This document shows, in pieces, positions 18,835 to 28,196 of a DNA stretch of 64,000 nucleotides. Below the pieces are notes generated by a model. The model was not told where the DNA came from and made no database searches. It saw nothing but the letters and a program-made list of their open reading frames with translations. Positions within the stretch are counted from its first letter, which is position 1. Every line of letters begins with the position of its first letter. Source of the DNA: Haemophilus parainfluenzae (lineage in GTDB: Bacteria > Pseudomonadota > Gammaproteobacteria > Enterobacterales > Pasteurellaceae); the NCBI RefSeq assembly GCF_003252725.1, contig NZ_QEPO01000001.1, positions 310,001 to 374,000 of the forward strand, in the 5' to 3' direction. The translations under genes and the position numbers were made by a program.

Positions 18835-20289
18835 ATGAAGTATCAGAGCATTTTAGATGATATTGCGGGAGAATATTTTCCCGTCGGTACACCTGATGAA
18901 GAGGGTATTGTTTTCTCTGCGCTTGATGAGCAAGTCATGAAGTTTGGTTCTTTGCAGCATGATACGATTGATTGGGAAGGGATTATTTCACATTCTCAGC
19001 AGTATTTATCTGAGTCTTGTAAAGACTATAAGGTTTTACAATATCTAGGTTATGCCTTACTTTATAAAGGATTTAAGTCTAATCTTGTTGACTTTCTATC
19101 ATTGTTCTCTGAATTCAATAAGAAGTTTCTTTTTAATGCTTATCCTAAGCCTTCAACCGATAATACAATTAATCGTTTTAAAGGAAAGTTCATTACACTG
19201 ATCTTTGAACGCCTTGAAAACGCAGCATCAAATAATACAGATGTAAGATTTACGGCAGTAGAAAATGAGCAGATAGACAAACTTATAGAGGTACTTTCGC
19301 TTCAATTAAATGAAAAACTTCCAGGTGTTGAGTCTACTTTAGCTCGATTACGACGTTTCGTAAAAGAGCGGTCAGATTTTGTTGAGAATTCTCAGACAAA
19401 AGAAGTGAATAAAGTCGTACCAGACCAAACGGCTACAGATGCACCAATTACTGCTAGCCAAGTTTCTGCTGAGAAAATTTCTTTAAATATTCCTGACGTA
19501 AATAAATTTGAACTGACAAATGCTCGTCAATTAAAACAATTTTACTTTCAAGTTGCAGATACCACTTGTGAATTACAGCCTTCATCAATATTGGGTTACG
19601 TAAGCCGTCGATTTGGGCTATGGCATAGTATTACCCAACTACCAGAGATGAATAGCCAAGGTATTACAGCCATGCAATCCGTTCCACTTGATAAAGTAAG
19701 TGATTATCGGGATCTAGTTGTTTCATCACCAAGTGTGGAGTTATTAAATCGTATTGAAAAAACGTTAACAACAAGCCCATATTGGATTGAAGGGAGCTAC
19801 TTGTCTGCAAAATGTTGCCAAGCTTTAAAATTTAAAGAGGCGGCAGAAACGATTAGAAGTGTAACTGAACAATTTGTTAATAAGTTTCCTGCATTTCATT
19901 TAGCAAAATTCCAAAATGGTGAGCCTTTTTTGAGTGATATTGTTTCGGATTGGCTTTCCGATAATAATAGTGTGAATGTAAGCACTCAAGCTTCAGTACA
20001 AAACTCATTAGAGAGTGATCTTGATGAACTTTATTCGGCTGAAGGTTTTGTGTCTGTTCTGAAAAAAATTGATGAACAGTTAAAATCAGTGATTGATGTT
20101 AGAACAAAGCATTATTTACAATTTGAGAAAATACGTTTTTTCTTAAAAGAGGATATGTTATCGATTGCGCTTAATGAGCTGTCTGAACTGATTAATCACT
20201 GTAAAAAATACACAGTTGAAGAGTGGGATAGTACTTTTTTTACTCAAATAGAACAATTAAAAGATAAATTATTAAAGGATAATGAATGA
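18835..20289 (+). CDS. tssA: TssA, T6SS assembly protein
   Basis: Coordinates baseplate docking and tail polymerisation. It has 484 residues with an ImpA-like N-terminal domain (PVGTPDEEGIVFSALDEQVMK, then DWEGIISHSQQYLSESCKDYK) and a helical second half (SSILGYVSRRFGLWHSITQLP, SPYWIEGSYLSAKCCQALKF) resembling VasJ of Vibrio. ATG 18835 lies just after the preceding stop codon. It overlaps tssM in ATGA, which implies coupled translation. Confidence 0.93.
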   Translation: MKYQSILDDIAGEYFPVGTPDEEGIVFSALDEQVMKFGSLQHDTIDWEGIISHSQQYLSESCKDYKVLQYLGYALLYKGFKSNLVDFLSLFSEFNKKFLFNAYPKPSTDNTINRFKGKFITLIFERLENAASNNTDVRFTAVENEQIDKLIEVLSLQLNEKLPGVESTLARLRRFVKERSDFVENSQTKEVNKVVPDQTATDAPITASQVSAEKISLNIPDVNKFELTNARQLKQFYFQVADTTCELQPSSILGYVSRRFGLWHSITQLPEMNSQGITAMQSVPLDKVSDYRDLVVSSPSVELLNRIEKTLTTSPYWIEGSYLSAKCCQALKFKEAAETIRSVTEQFVNKFPAFHLAKFQNGEPFLSDIVSDWLSDNNSVNVSTQASVQNSLESDLDELYSAEGFVSVLKKIDEQLKSVIDVRTKHYLQFEKIRFFLKEDMLSIALNELSELINHCKKYTVEEWDSTFFTQIEQLKDKLLKDNE

Positions 20290-23200
20290 ATTATTTGAAC
20301 CAATTATTAGGGATTTTTCGCCAGTTTACGCGTCCTATTTTTTCACATCTTAGAAATTCACTTCCTGTATTACTTACATTAGGTCTAATTCTTATTTTTG
20401 TCGGAATTTGGACTTATGGTACATCTTGGAGTTTCACAGGCCTTTCAAATGAAAAAGGTTGGGATTATGACTTAGCGAAACAAGTTGGAATGGGCAGCAG
20501 AATTATTGCCACCGTTGTTGTTTTGCTTACTTTAGCAATTATTGCTATTTTGAAACTTCAATTCAAGAACGCTCGCTTAAACAAAGAAAAAAATGATTTA
20601 GAGAAAGAGCAAGAGGAAAAAGACATTATTCTCCCTTATATCAAGGATCAAGATGACAGCCTTGAACTGATGTCTGAAGCACTTAAAAATCATTTATCTA
20701 ATAAAGATTACATTTATCAGCTTCCATGGTATATGGTTCTCGGTTCTGATGAAGCTGGTAAAACAAGCTTTATTAATCGCTCGAACCAAAAATTTACTCT
20801 TACCGCAGTAGAGCGAACCTCTAAGCGTTATATGCGCGAGAATTCTTTATATCAAATTGACTGGTGGGCAAGTGATGATGCTATTTTGCTTGATCCTGAA
20901 GGTGGAATGATTCAGCAGTTAGGTACGGAACGTGATCCAGATGGCAAAATTGCAAAAGGACTATGGTTACATTTACTTGATTGGATTAATGATGTTCGTC
21001 CACAAAGACCAATTAATGGCATTATTTTAGTTGTTGATCTTCCAAAGTTAATTGCATCAAATCACAGTGATAGACAAGCATTAGCTGTTATATTACGCAA
21101 CCGAATCCGTGAAGTAACTGAACAGTTTGGGGCGCGTATACCCGTTTATGTTGTTTTAAACAAGGCCGATCTTATTGAGGGTTTTGAAACATTCTATAAT
21201 GATTTGAAACAAGCTGAACGTCATAAAAATTTAGGTTTTTCTTTCACATTAAATACAGATGAACAAATCGATAATTGGACAAAAGAGTTGGCTGATAGTT
21301 ATAGTGCTTTTGTTAAAGAGATCGAGGAAATTGTTTTTGATAAATTAGCAGGAACAATTTCACAAGAAGAACGAGAGTCACTTTACATGTATGCTCGCCA
21401 ATTAGGTGGTATGCAGAATATTCTGCTTCAATTTATTAGCGATGTATTAGAGAGCGATCGTTTCACAACTACACCTTATGTTCGTGGTGTGTATTTTTCT
21501 TCTATCTTCCAAGAAGGCATTCCAATGGATTTTTATCAAGCAGCTATTTCTAAGCAGTTTGATTTACCTCATGTTGTGCCAAGCTATTTGCCAGAGCGCT
21601 CTCAAAGAACCTATTTCACGTATAATTTCTTTCAAAATATTATTTATCCTGAAGCGGGTCTTGTTAGCGATAATGAAAAAGAAATTCGACGAAGTAAACG
21701 TAAGTTTATTCTAGGTGCTGTTGCGATGGCTGTGTGTGGTATTTGTGTTTTAGCGACATGGCAAAATTACTTCTATCAAAATAAAACAACATCAGTAAAA
21801 ATTCTAAAATTGACAGAAGAATTCCGTCAGATGAATATTAGCCAATCCATGGATCCAACAGGACGTAATTTATTAAAACCATTGAACATATTACGTCAGG
21901 CAACATATGGTTATGGAGACTATGAAAAGGCCTTACCTATAATTAAAGATTTTGGGTTGTACCAAGGTAAAAAAGTAGGCGGAAAAGTAAGTGAAGCCTA
22001 TAAAAAATTCCTTGGGGAGCGTTTTTTACCTGAAATTGCGATGGGATTGATTGAGCAAATGGACGCTTTACCTGAAGATAGCAATGAAGGACTTGAGCTA
22101 TTGCGTGTTTATCGAATGATTGACGATATGGCAAATAGAAAGGTTAAAATTCCTGAGCAGTGGATGACGAAATATCTGCAAAAAAATTATCCTAAGAATC
22201 CAGATATTCAGCGTCAGCTTATGGCTCATTTTAGTTATGCAATGGAACATGTAGATCCCGATCTCAGCATGTTTGATAAGAAAATTGCAGATAAACAGCA
22301 GGAATACAGCAAATTACCACTGGCGGACCGTGTTTATCAAAACTTTAAAATTCTGGCAAATACAGAACTGCAGCCAGCCACTGATTTGAAAGCTGAAATT
22401 GGGCAAACTTTTACCACTATATTTAAAACTGATTTTACAACTGAAGATCCTAAAACGTTCTTTAGAGATAAAAATATTAGTTGGTATGGCACATTAATTA
22501 GTCCACTATTTACTGATTGGGCATATAAAGATTTTTATGATCCTAAGGCTCAGGATTTGCTGCAACTTGCTGCGATAGATGCTTGGGTGCTAGGTAAACA
22601 GCAAACGACGAATTATTCAAAAGAAGAGCTTGCCAATTTATCTGAAGAGATTCGAGAGCGTTACATCGCGGACTACATTCAGACATGGCAAGATGCACTA
22701 AATAATTTAGAGATTATTCATTTTGTTGATTTGCGTCATGCAGTAGACGTATTAGATGCTTTAACTGGTAATGAAAAACCATTACAAAAAATGATTAATT
22801 TAATTGATAAGAACAGTGATATTTATCCAAGTCTATCGGGAATTAATGCTGAAAATCGTAATGAAAATACAAATGTAGCTACAGCAAATCAAATGGCCTC
22901 ATTGCAAATTGCACAACATTTTGCTCCTTTGGTTAATGAGGTAAAAGCCGCATCAGATGCTGGACAGCCGCATATGGATACGGTAATGAAAAAATTGTCT
23001 GAGTTAAAATTCTATATGCAGACGATTCAGAAATCACCGGAGCCATCTCAAACTGCATTGAAAGCCATTATGGCAGAGCTTAATTTAGAACGAACAAATC
23101 CAACTGTTGATTTAAAACGTTTAGCGAATGAAATGGCAGAGCCTCTTTCAACTCAATTAAATAAAGTTGCGGATGAGGCTTGGACACTAGAACTAAAAAC

Positions 23201-23972
23201 GGCATTAAGTGAGATCAATGCACTATGGAATCGTAATGTATATGGTTTCTATAAGAGCAGAATCGCAAATCGCTACCCATTAAATCGTAAGGCAAGCGAA
23301 AATATCTCATTGGATGATTTCCGTGAGTTCTTTGGGCCAAACGGACGAGTGCAGCGTTTTTATAATGATTATTTAAAATTCTTCTTAGAAGACAATGCGG
23401 AACTTTCTGTCGTGAACGGTGAAAGCGTGATTTCATCATCATTTTTAGCCGCACTTCAGGATTTACAAAATATTCAACGAAATTATTTTGATGCTTCAGG
23501 TAATGTGAATATTTCTTTCAGCTTAAAACCGTTGGGGCTTTCTGGTAAGTTCACGGCATCAACATTTAATATTGATGGGCAGTTGCTGAAGTATAGCCAT
23601 GAGGTGCCATCTGCAAGTCGTTTAATTTGGCCAAATACGACACGACAAGATGTAGAAACAAGCTTAACGCTCGTAACATCAACTGGGGACACATCAACTC
23701 TTCGTCGAACAGGTGAATGGTCATTATTCCGAGTACTAGATCAGGCGGCGAAGAAGGTAAATGGACAATCTGTAGATCTCTCATTTAAATTAAATGGTGG
23801 GGCGATCAATTATAGATTAACGGTAGAAAATGGCACAAATCCGTTCTTTGGTGGCGTATTAAGCAACTTTAGATTGCCATCAAAATTACTTGATACGGAA
23901 AAAGAAGGTAAAAGCTCTTTAGAACCAATGGAAATTTATGAAGAAGAAGTGAAGTTTCCAGAAAATAATTAA
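20286..23972 (+). CDS. tssM: TssM, inner-membrane T6SS channel protein
   Basis: IcmF-family scaffold of the trans-envelope complex (1228 residues). Two N-terminal membrane helices (about 28-47 and 73-95) are followed by a cytoplasmic NTPase-like domain with a Walker A-like GSDEAGKTSF near residue 155 and the later VVLNKADLIEGFE. A third helix (about 475-493, FILGAVAMAVCGICVLATW) leads to a large periplasmic part ending in the beta-rich TssJ-binding domain (FTASTFNIDGQLLKY, RLIWPNTTRQD). It ends the operon and is followed by a strong hairpin. Confidence 0.97.
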   Translation: MNYLNQLLGIFRQFTRPIFSHLRNSLPVLLTLGLILIFVGIWTYGTSWSFTGLSNEKGWDYDLAKQVGMGSRIIATVVVLLTLAIIAILKLQFKNARLNKEKNDLEKEQEEKDIILPYIKDQDDSLELMSEALKNHLSNKDYIYQLPWYMVLGSDEAGKTSFINRSNQKFTLTAVERTSKRYMRENSLYQIDWWASDDAILLDPEGGMIQQLGTERDPDGKIAKGLWLHLLDWINDVRPQRPINGIILVVDLPKLIASNHSDRQALAVILRNRIREVTEQFGARIPVYVVLNKADLIEGFETFYNDLKQAERHKNLGFSFTLNTDEQIDNWTKELADSYSAFVKEIEEIVFDKLAGTISQEERESLYMYARQLGGMQNILLQFISDVLESDRFTTTPYVRGVYFSSIFQEGIPMDFYQAAISKQFDLPHVVPSYLPERSQRTYFTYNFFQNIIYPEAGLVSDNEKEIRRSKRKFILGAVAMAVCGICVLATWQNYFYQNKTTSVKILKLTEEFRQMNISQSMDPTGRNLLKPLNILRQATYGYGDYEKALPIIKDFGLYQGKKVGGKVSEAYKKFLGERFLPEIAMGLIEQMDALPEDSNEGLELLRVYRMIDDMANRKVKIPEQWMTKYLQKNYPKNPDIQRQLMAHFSYAMEHVDPDLSMFDKKIADKQQEYSKLPLADRVYQNFKILANTELQPATDLKAEIGQTFTTIFKTDFTTEDPKTFFRDKNISWYGTLISPLFTDWAYKDFYDPKAQDLLQLAAIDAWVLGKQQTTNYSKEELANLSEEIRERYIADYIQTWQDALNNLEIIHFVDLRHAVDVLDALTGNEKPLQKMINLIDKNSDIYPSLSGINAENRNENTNVATANQMASLQIAQHFAPLVNEVKAASDAGQPHMDTVMKKLSELKFYMQTIQKSPEPSQTALKAIMAELNLERTNPTVDLKRLANEMAEPLSTQLNKVADEAWTLELKTALSEINALWNRNVYGFYKSRIANRYPLNRKASENISLDDFREFFGPNGRVQRFYNDYLKFFLEDNAELSVVNGESVISSSFLAALQDLQNIQRNYFDASGNVNISFSLKPLGLSGKFTASTFNIDGQLLKYSHEVPSASRLIWPNTTRQDVETSLTLVTSTGDTSTLRRTGEWSLFRVLDQAAKKVNGQSVDLSFKLNGGAINYRLTVENGTNPFFGGVLSNFRLPSKLLDTEKEGKSSLEPMEIYEEEVKFPENN

Positions 23973-23980
23973 TTTAAGTA

Positions 23981-24009
23981 AAAGGGAAATATAATATTTC
24001 CCTTTTTTT
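23981..24009 (+). terminator. Terminator of the T6SS structural operon
   Basis: AAAGGGAAATAT pairs with ATATTTCCCTTT and is followed by a T run. It lies nine bases after the tssM stop. Confidence 0.85.
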
Positions 24010-24020
24010 ATAGAAAATAA

Positions 24021-24052
24021 AAAAGCTAAATAGATTTCTATTTAGCTTTTTC
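24021..24052 (-). terminator. Terminator of hcp
   Basis: AAAAGCTAAATAGA and TCTATTTAGCTTTT form a near-perfect stem. On the minus strand it lies just after the hcp stop and is followed by TTTTTTATTTTC. Confidence 0.85.
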
Positions 24053-24067
24053 ATCAAGTAGATAAAA

Positions 24068-24583
24068 TTAAACTTGTGGTCTACGCCAGTCATCAGAACC
24101 TGATGTGCCAGCAATAGTGTGATCCCAGTTAATTTTACGGTAACTCATACTTACTTCTAATAATTGAGTATATGGTGCGTTGCTTGGATCTTGAGCATTT
24201 GGCATCACTAAGTTCATATCAACAATTACTGCGTCTTCTAATACTGTTGAGAAGAACTCTTCTTGGCGACCATCGATAGAGGTACGGAACCAAGTTACTT
24301 GAACTTTTGGTAACATTTCACCAGAAGCTAATGCGTTATACATTAAAGGTACTGCTTTGTTTAAAGAGCAAGTAAATTTGAATGCTTTGTGAACGCGTTG
24401 ACCAGATGGTTGACCTGATTGTGGATCAGTTGGAACAGTCACGATATGGCTAATCGCTTGTGCCATGATCTCATCTTCATGACCTTCAACATAAACATTA
24501 CCGACAGAATCTTCGGTAAATGCACCTGCTGTAATTTTTCCTTGATTACTACCTTCAATGGAAATAAATGCTGGTGTAGGCAT
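24068..24583 (-). CDS. hcp: Hcp, T6SS tube protein (TssD)
   Basis: Hexameric ring protein that stacks into the inner tube and is secreted. It has 171 residues, starting MPTPAFISIEGSNQG and continuing with the family features SVGNVYVEGHEDEIMAQ, HKAFKFTCSLNKAVPLMYNAL, VTWFRTSIDG and the C-terminal MSYRKINWDHTIAGTSGSDDW. A strong ribosome site (AGGAGA) precedes the ATG. It has its own terminator, faces the tssM operon, and is separated from the next minus-strand gene by ~256 AT-rich bases that probably hold its promoter. Confidence 0.97.
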   Translation of the reverse strand: MPTPAFISIEGSNQGKITAGAFTEDSVGNVYVEGHEDEIMAQAISHIVTVPTDPQSGQPSGQRVHKAFKFTCSLNKAVPLMYNALASGEMLPKVQVTWFRTSIDGRQEEFFSTVLEDAVIVDMNLVMPNAQDPSNAPYTQLLEVSMSYRKINWDHTIAGTSGSDDWRRPQV

Positions 24584-24839
24584 AAAATTCTCCTAATGAC
24601 TTTAAAGATGAATATATTTATTGTCTTTACAGACAAGTGTAACTATATCAAATTATAAACGATTTAACATTAAATTTTAGATGAAATAAGTAAATTTTTT
24701 AAATGGTTAGAGTATTTAAATCCCATGATATTTAAGGGGTTAAATAAACTCTACTTTAAAGTAAGGTTAATTGTTTACATGTTTTAAAAACATTTCAATT
24801 ATCCACCGCACTTTTATTAATATTATAACTAAAACCTTG

Positions 24840-25868
24840 CTAATCACTTAAAGCTGGCGATTTTTCGATTTCTTCCCAGTCATCATTGACTTCGTTAATT
24901 AAGCCTTCTGAAGCCAGTTGTTCATTAAGCTCTTGCTGTTCTTTGACGGCTTTATCATAACGTTGCATTTGCTGTTTGTAAGACAGCGTATTCCAAAAAG
25001 CTTTTTGTTCCGCGATGGCTTGATTGATTTTCTTGCGACTGGAAATAGGAAAACGAATAAAACTGAAGCTGTTACAAAAAGCAATACCGGGACGAAGCCA
25101 TGGCGTGCGATAAAATCTACCAATATGTTTTAAAAACTCAGGGTTTTCTTGAGTAAAGAATTCCCGCATAGCTTTAATTAGATGCATGTTATGCAGAGGA
25201 TTCGGCAGGGGATAACAACCTAAAAGTTCAGCCTCGGTGTATTTCCCTTCCACTACAAGCCCCGTCATCAACAACGAAAAGTGTTTGCGGCTACCGAGCA
25301 TATAAAAGCTAAAGCGGTTATATTTCATGCCCATCAATGGGTCACCTTTATCCGGCACTGGAATGACAAAAATTTTATGAAATGCCTGCATATAAATGAC
25401 CCGCTCTTTACGGTTAAGACGAATTGAGCGGTGGCGGGGGTAGAAAAAGAGTATAAATACCAAAAAGATTGGAATTAGCTCAAAGTAAAATACATGTGTT
25501 CGCCAAAAATGATTTTCTATATATGGTTTTCTGTATTCTTTATAGCTTTCTATTTTTTCATCTGGAAAATTTTTAATAAATTCAGGAGTGCTTCTAATCT
25601 TTATATGTTCTTCATATAAAGGTTTAATTTTTATATCTGGATTAATAGCCCAAATATAATCATTTTTGATTCCTTCTAATATTCCCGATAGGGGCGCTTC
25701 TTTGTGTTGGTAATCTAAAAATGCAATTACAGAAAAAATGCCAATAATAAGAGTTCTAAAAAAACCACGTAAATAGCCATCAAAAGTTGAGTTTTTAATT
25801 TCTATTTCGTCTTTATTGACTTTGCGTATTGAAAAGCCAAGATCATGGTAAATTTGATTTCGATTCAT
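24840..25868 (-). CDS. Putative T6SS immunity protein, array member A1
   Basis: A 342-residue inner-membrane protein, one of six tandem paralogues downstream of the VasX-like effector. Conserved start FSIRKVNKDEIEIKN-STFDGYLRGFF, first membrane helix at about residues 38-50, a variable loop at about 52-118 (PLYEEHIKIRSTPEFIKNF, KEYRKPYIENHF), second helix (about 120-140, ELIPIFLVFILFF), then a cytoplasmic domain beginning YPRHRSIRLNRKERVIYMQ. The C-terminal ~200 residues are almost identical to A2 and A3. It resembles what I recall as the DUF6708 family. The immunity role is inferred from position, membrane topology and tandem duplication; it is not shown by a known motif. Confidence 0.75.
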   Translation of the reverse strand: MNRNQIYHDLGFSIRKVNKDEIEIKNSTFDGYLRGFFRTLIIGIFSVIAFLDYQHKEAPLSGILEGIKNDYIWAINPDIKIKPLYEEHIKIRSTPEFIKNFPDEKIESYKEYRKPYIENHFWRTHVFYFELIPIFLVFILFFYPRHRSIRLNRKERVIYMQAFHKIFVIPVPDKGDPLMGMKYNRFSFYMLGSRKHFSLLMTGLVVEGKYTEAELLGCYPLPNPLHNMHLIKAMREFFTQENPEFLKHIGRFYRTPWLRPGIAFCNSFSFIRFPISSRKKINQAIAEQKAFWNTLSYKQQMQRYDKAVKEQQELNEQLASEGLINEVNDDWEEIEKSPALSD

Positions 25869-25952
25869 CGTTTTCCTTATTATTTCTGAATCTGATTTTT
25901 TGCATTTAGTATACCTTACAGGGTGCTTTCTATTCTAATGTTCACAAAAAAT

Positions 25953-26010
25953 AAAAGTGCGGTTGATTTTCTAAGCGTTTTAAAACGTTGAAAAATTTTA
26001 CCGCACTTTT
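25953..26010 (-). repeat. Array spacer repeat, copy 1
   Basis: 58-base element between B1 and A1: outer arms AAAAGTGCGGT and ACCGCACTTTT (inverted uptake signals) enclose the inner palindrome AACGTT-type stretch GCGTTTTAAAACGTT. It probably terminates or attenuates the operon between paralogues. Confidence 0.8.
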
Positions 26011-26019
26011 CTACTTATC

Positions 26020-26988
26020 TTATAGCGAGTGATTATCTAAGCCTTTGATGGTAAGTTCTTCATTAATGATTTTCTGTTCTTCAGCTATATCTTTAAACCA
26101 TTTTTGTTTTTGATTATTCATTTTTTTATTCCATTCTGCGAGGGCTTGTTCAATAGCCGCATCAGCTTTACCTCGGTTAAACGGTACGGGAATGGCAAAA
26201 GCATTGCAAAATGGGATGGTGATAATATAGTGCCACACACTAAAACGGGGTTTAATGTGTTTTAAAAATTCAGGGTTATCTTCTGTGAGATAAGCCCGAA
26301 TGGCGTTTAAAATATCAATGCTTTGCTTGGAAGTCACCGACGGATACACACCCAAATAATGACGAGAGGGAAGCATGTTCTTCTCTTCCCGAATGGCCAT
26401 CACAAAAGAGTATAAACTTTCTCCTCCCAAAGGGTGCGGGCCATAACAGGAATAGACCACGCCACCCAGCGGATCACCTTCCTTCGGTACAAAGGCGACG
26501 CGATAAGTACCGTTTAAAATCGGTGCATAAATAATCCGTTTTTTACGGTTTACTCGGATTCCACGCGGGCGTGGCAGACAGAATAAAAATAGCAGGAATG
26601 CCATCCAAATTGGGTGGAAATAAGCTCTAACTCTTTCAGTAGTTCTTCTTTCGATGTAAGGAATTCTATATTCGTTATAAGGAAGCAGCTTATTATTAGG
26701 AAACATTTTTCTGAACTCTGGATCATTATGAGTTCTCTTACTTTCTTCGTATATAGGGTAAATTTTTTTATCAGGATTAAATGCCCAAACAAAATCTTCT
26801 TTTATTGCAGCGATTTCATAGGAAAAAGGCGGTTGTTTATATTTGGCATTTTGATACCAACTCATACAAAAAATACCGATAAATAAGAGCCGAATAAATC
26901 CACGAGTATAACCGTCAAAAAAAGAATTTCGGATTTCGATTTCATCTTCATTGATTTTTCGGATTGAAAAACGTAGTTGTTTACACAT
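26020..26988 (-). CDS. Putative T6SS immunity protein, array member B1
   Basis: 322 residues, same architecture as A1 but a second subfamily: MCKQLRFSIRKINEDEIEIRN, first helix LLFIGIFCMSWYQ, variable loop (about residues 42-108, with IYPIYEESKRTHNDPEFRKM and YIERRTTERV), second helix (PIWMAFLLFLFCL) and PRPRGIRVNRKKRIIYA opening the cytoplasmic domain. Outside the loop it is nearly identical to B2 (29378-30349). It lies between two spacer repeats. Its function as an immunity paralogue is inferred. Confidence 0.75.
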   Translation of the reverse strand: MCKQLRFSIRKINEDEIEIRNSFFDGYTRGFIRLLFIGIFCMSWYQNAKYKQPPFSYEIAAIKEDFVWAFNPDKKIYPIYEESKRTHNDPEFRKMFPNNKLLPYNEYRIPYIERRTTERVRAYFHPIWMAFLLFLFCLPRPRGIRVNRKKRIIYAPILNGTYRVAFVPKEGDPLGGVVYSCYGPHPLGGESLYSFVMAIREEKNMLPSRHYLGVYPSVTSKQSIDILNAIRAYLTEDNPEFLKHIKPRFSVWHYIITIPFCNAFAIPVPFNRGKADAAIEQALAEWNKKMNNQKQKWFKDIAEEQKIINEELTIKGLDNHSL

Positions 26989-27018
26989 TTTTTCTTTTTT
27001 ACTTCATGAATCTCAAAT

Positions 27019-27074
27019 AAAAGTGCGGTTGATTATTTAAGCGTTTTAAAACGTTGAAAATTTTACCGCACTTT
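27019..27074 (-). repeat. Array spacer repeat, copy 2
   Basis: Same nested palindrome as copy 1, between C1 and B1: outer uptake-signal arms, inner GCGTTTTAAAACGTT. Confidence 0.8.
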
Positions 27075-27087
27075 GTTTTAAATTGGT

Positions 27088-28116
27088 TTATTTTACTTCG
27101 TTATCTAATTCTTCCCGCAGATGACGTTCATTGATGAGTTTTTGTGTTGCGCGGCATTCGTTGAACCAGCCTTGTTTTTGGTTCGGGGTTTTCTTATTCC
27201 ATTCGGCAAGCGCCAGGTCAATGGCTCGGTCGGCTTTTTTACGACTAAACGGCACACGCAGTGCAAAGGCATTACATAAAGCAATGTTAAATTTTAACCC
27301 GAAGTTTTTAAAATCTCTGCCTACATACTTTAAAAATTCCGGATTATCTTCCGTAAGATAGGCACGAATAGCGCGTAGGATTTGGGCGTTATGTTCCGAG
27401 CTTGGGCTTGGATATACGCCGAACAGGGCAGTGACGCGACGTTTGGAAAGGTAGTCGTCAATCCAAAGTTGCAATGAAAAACGTTCATGCCCACCAAACG
27501 CATACAAGCCGAAACGGCTGTAATTGATTCCGCCTAGCGGGTCACCTTGTTCCGGTACGAAAGCAATAGCATGGCTGCCGAAGATGGTTTGCCAATAAAT
27601 CACCCGTTTTTTGCGATTGACACGAAAACCACGTGGGCGGGGAAGGAAAAAGGCAAAGACCACAAAGGGAATTAAAATGATATCAAGGATAAAATCTTTT
27701 AGTGGTGATTTGGGGGAAATTCCATATTTATATTCTGCATATGGAGTTATCTCCAATTTATTTTCTCTAAACTGATTAACTTCCTCCATTCTATCTTTGT
27801 AACTTAAATAATTTTCCATAGCTGGCTTGTCAGGATTGAAAGCCCATTCATAATCACTTTTTGCCTCGAGATATTGGCTATAAAATGGAATGCCAGATGA
27901 ACCATGAAATACGTTAATGAGTGTCATGCCAATTAAAACAAAGCGAATAAACCCACGAGCATAACCATCAAAAATGGAGTCTCGAATTTCAATTTCATCG
28001 TTGCCACGTTTACGAATGGAGTAGGCAATATCTTTATGTTTATTAATAAAAAATTCACTTATTTTATCAATCAAATCTTTTTCTTTTTGTTGCTCTGGCA
28101 TATTTTCTTTATTCAT
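27088..28116 (-). CDS. Putative T6SS immunity protein, array member C1
   Basis: 342 residues and the only member of its subtype. A charged N-terminal extension (MNKENMPEQQKEKDLIDKIS) precedes AYSIRKRGNDEIEIRD and FDGYARGFIRFVLIGM. The loop between helices (about residues 70-135; YLEAKSDYEWAFNPDKPAM, LEITPYAEYKYGISPKS) is unlike those of A and B, but the PRPRGFRVNRKKRVIYWQ segment and the C-terminal domain follow the same plan (LTEDNPEFLKYVGRDF, ALCNAFALRVPFSRKKADRA). It sits between the A2-B2 and A1-B1 blocks. Immunity role inferred from context. Confidence 0.75.
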   Translation of the reverse strand: MNKENMPEQQKEKDLIDKISEFFINKHKDIAYSIRKRGNDEIEIRDSIFDGYARGFIRFVLIGMTLINVFHGSSGIPFYSQYLEAKSDYEWAFNPDKPAMENYLSYKDRMEEVNQFRENKLEITPYAEYKYGISPKSPLKDFILDIILIPFVVFAFFLPRPRGFRVNRKKRVIYWQTIFGSHAIAFVPEQGDPLGGINYSRFGLYAFGGHERFSLQLWIDDYLSKRRVTALFGVYPSPSSEHNAQILRAIRAYLTEDNPEFLKYVGRDFKNFGLKFNIALCNAFALRVPFSRKKADRAIDLALAEWNKKTPNQKQGWFNECRATQKLINERHLREELDNEVK

Positions 28117-28123
28117 CTCAAAT

Positions 28124-28181
28124 AAAAGTGCGGTTGATTATTTAAGCGTTTTAAAACATTGAAAAATTTTACCGCACTTTT
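28124..28181 (-). repeat. Array spacer repeat, copy 3
   Basis: Same element between A2 and C1; the inner palindrome carries one change (AAAACATT). Confidence 0.8.
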
Positions 28182-28196
28182 CAATCAACCTGTTTA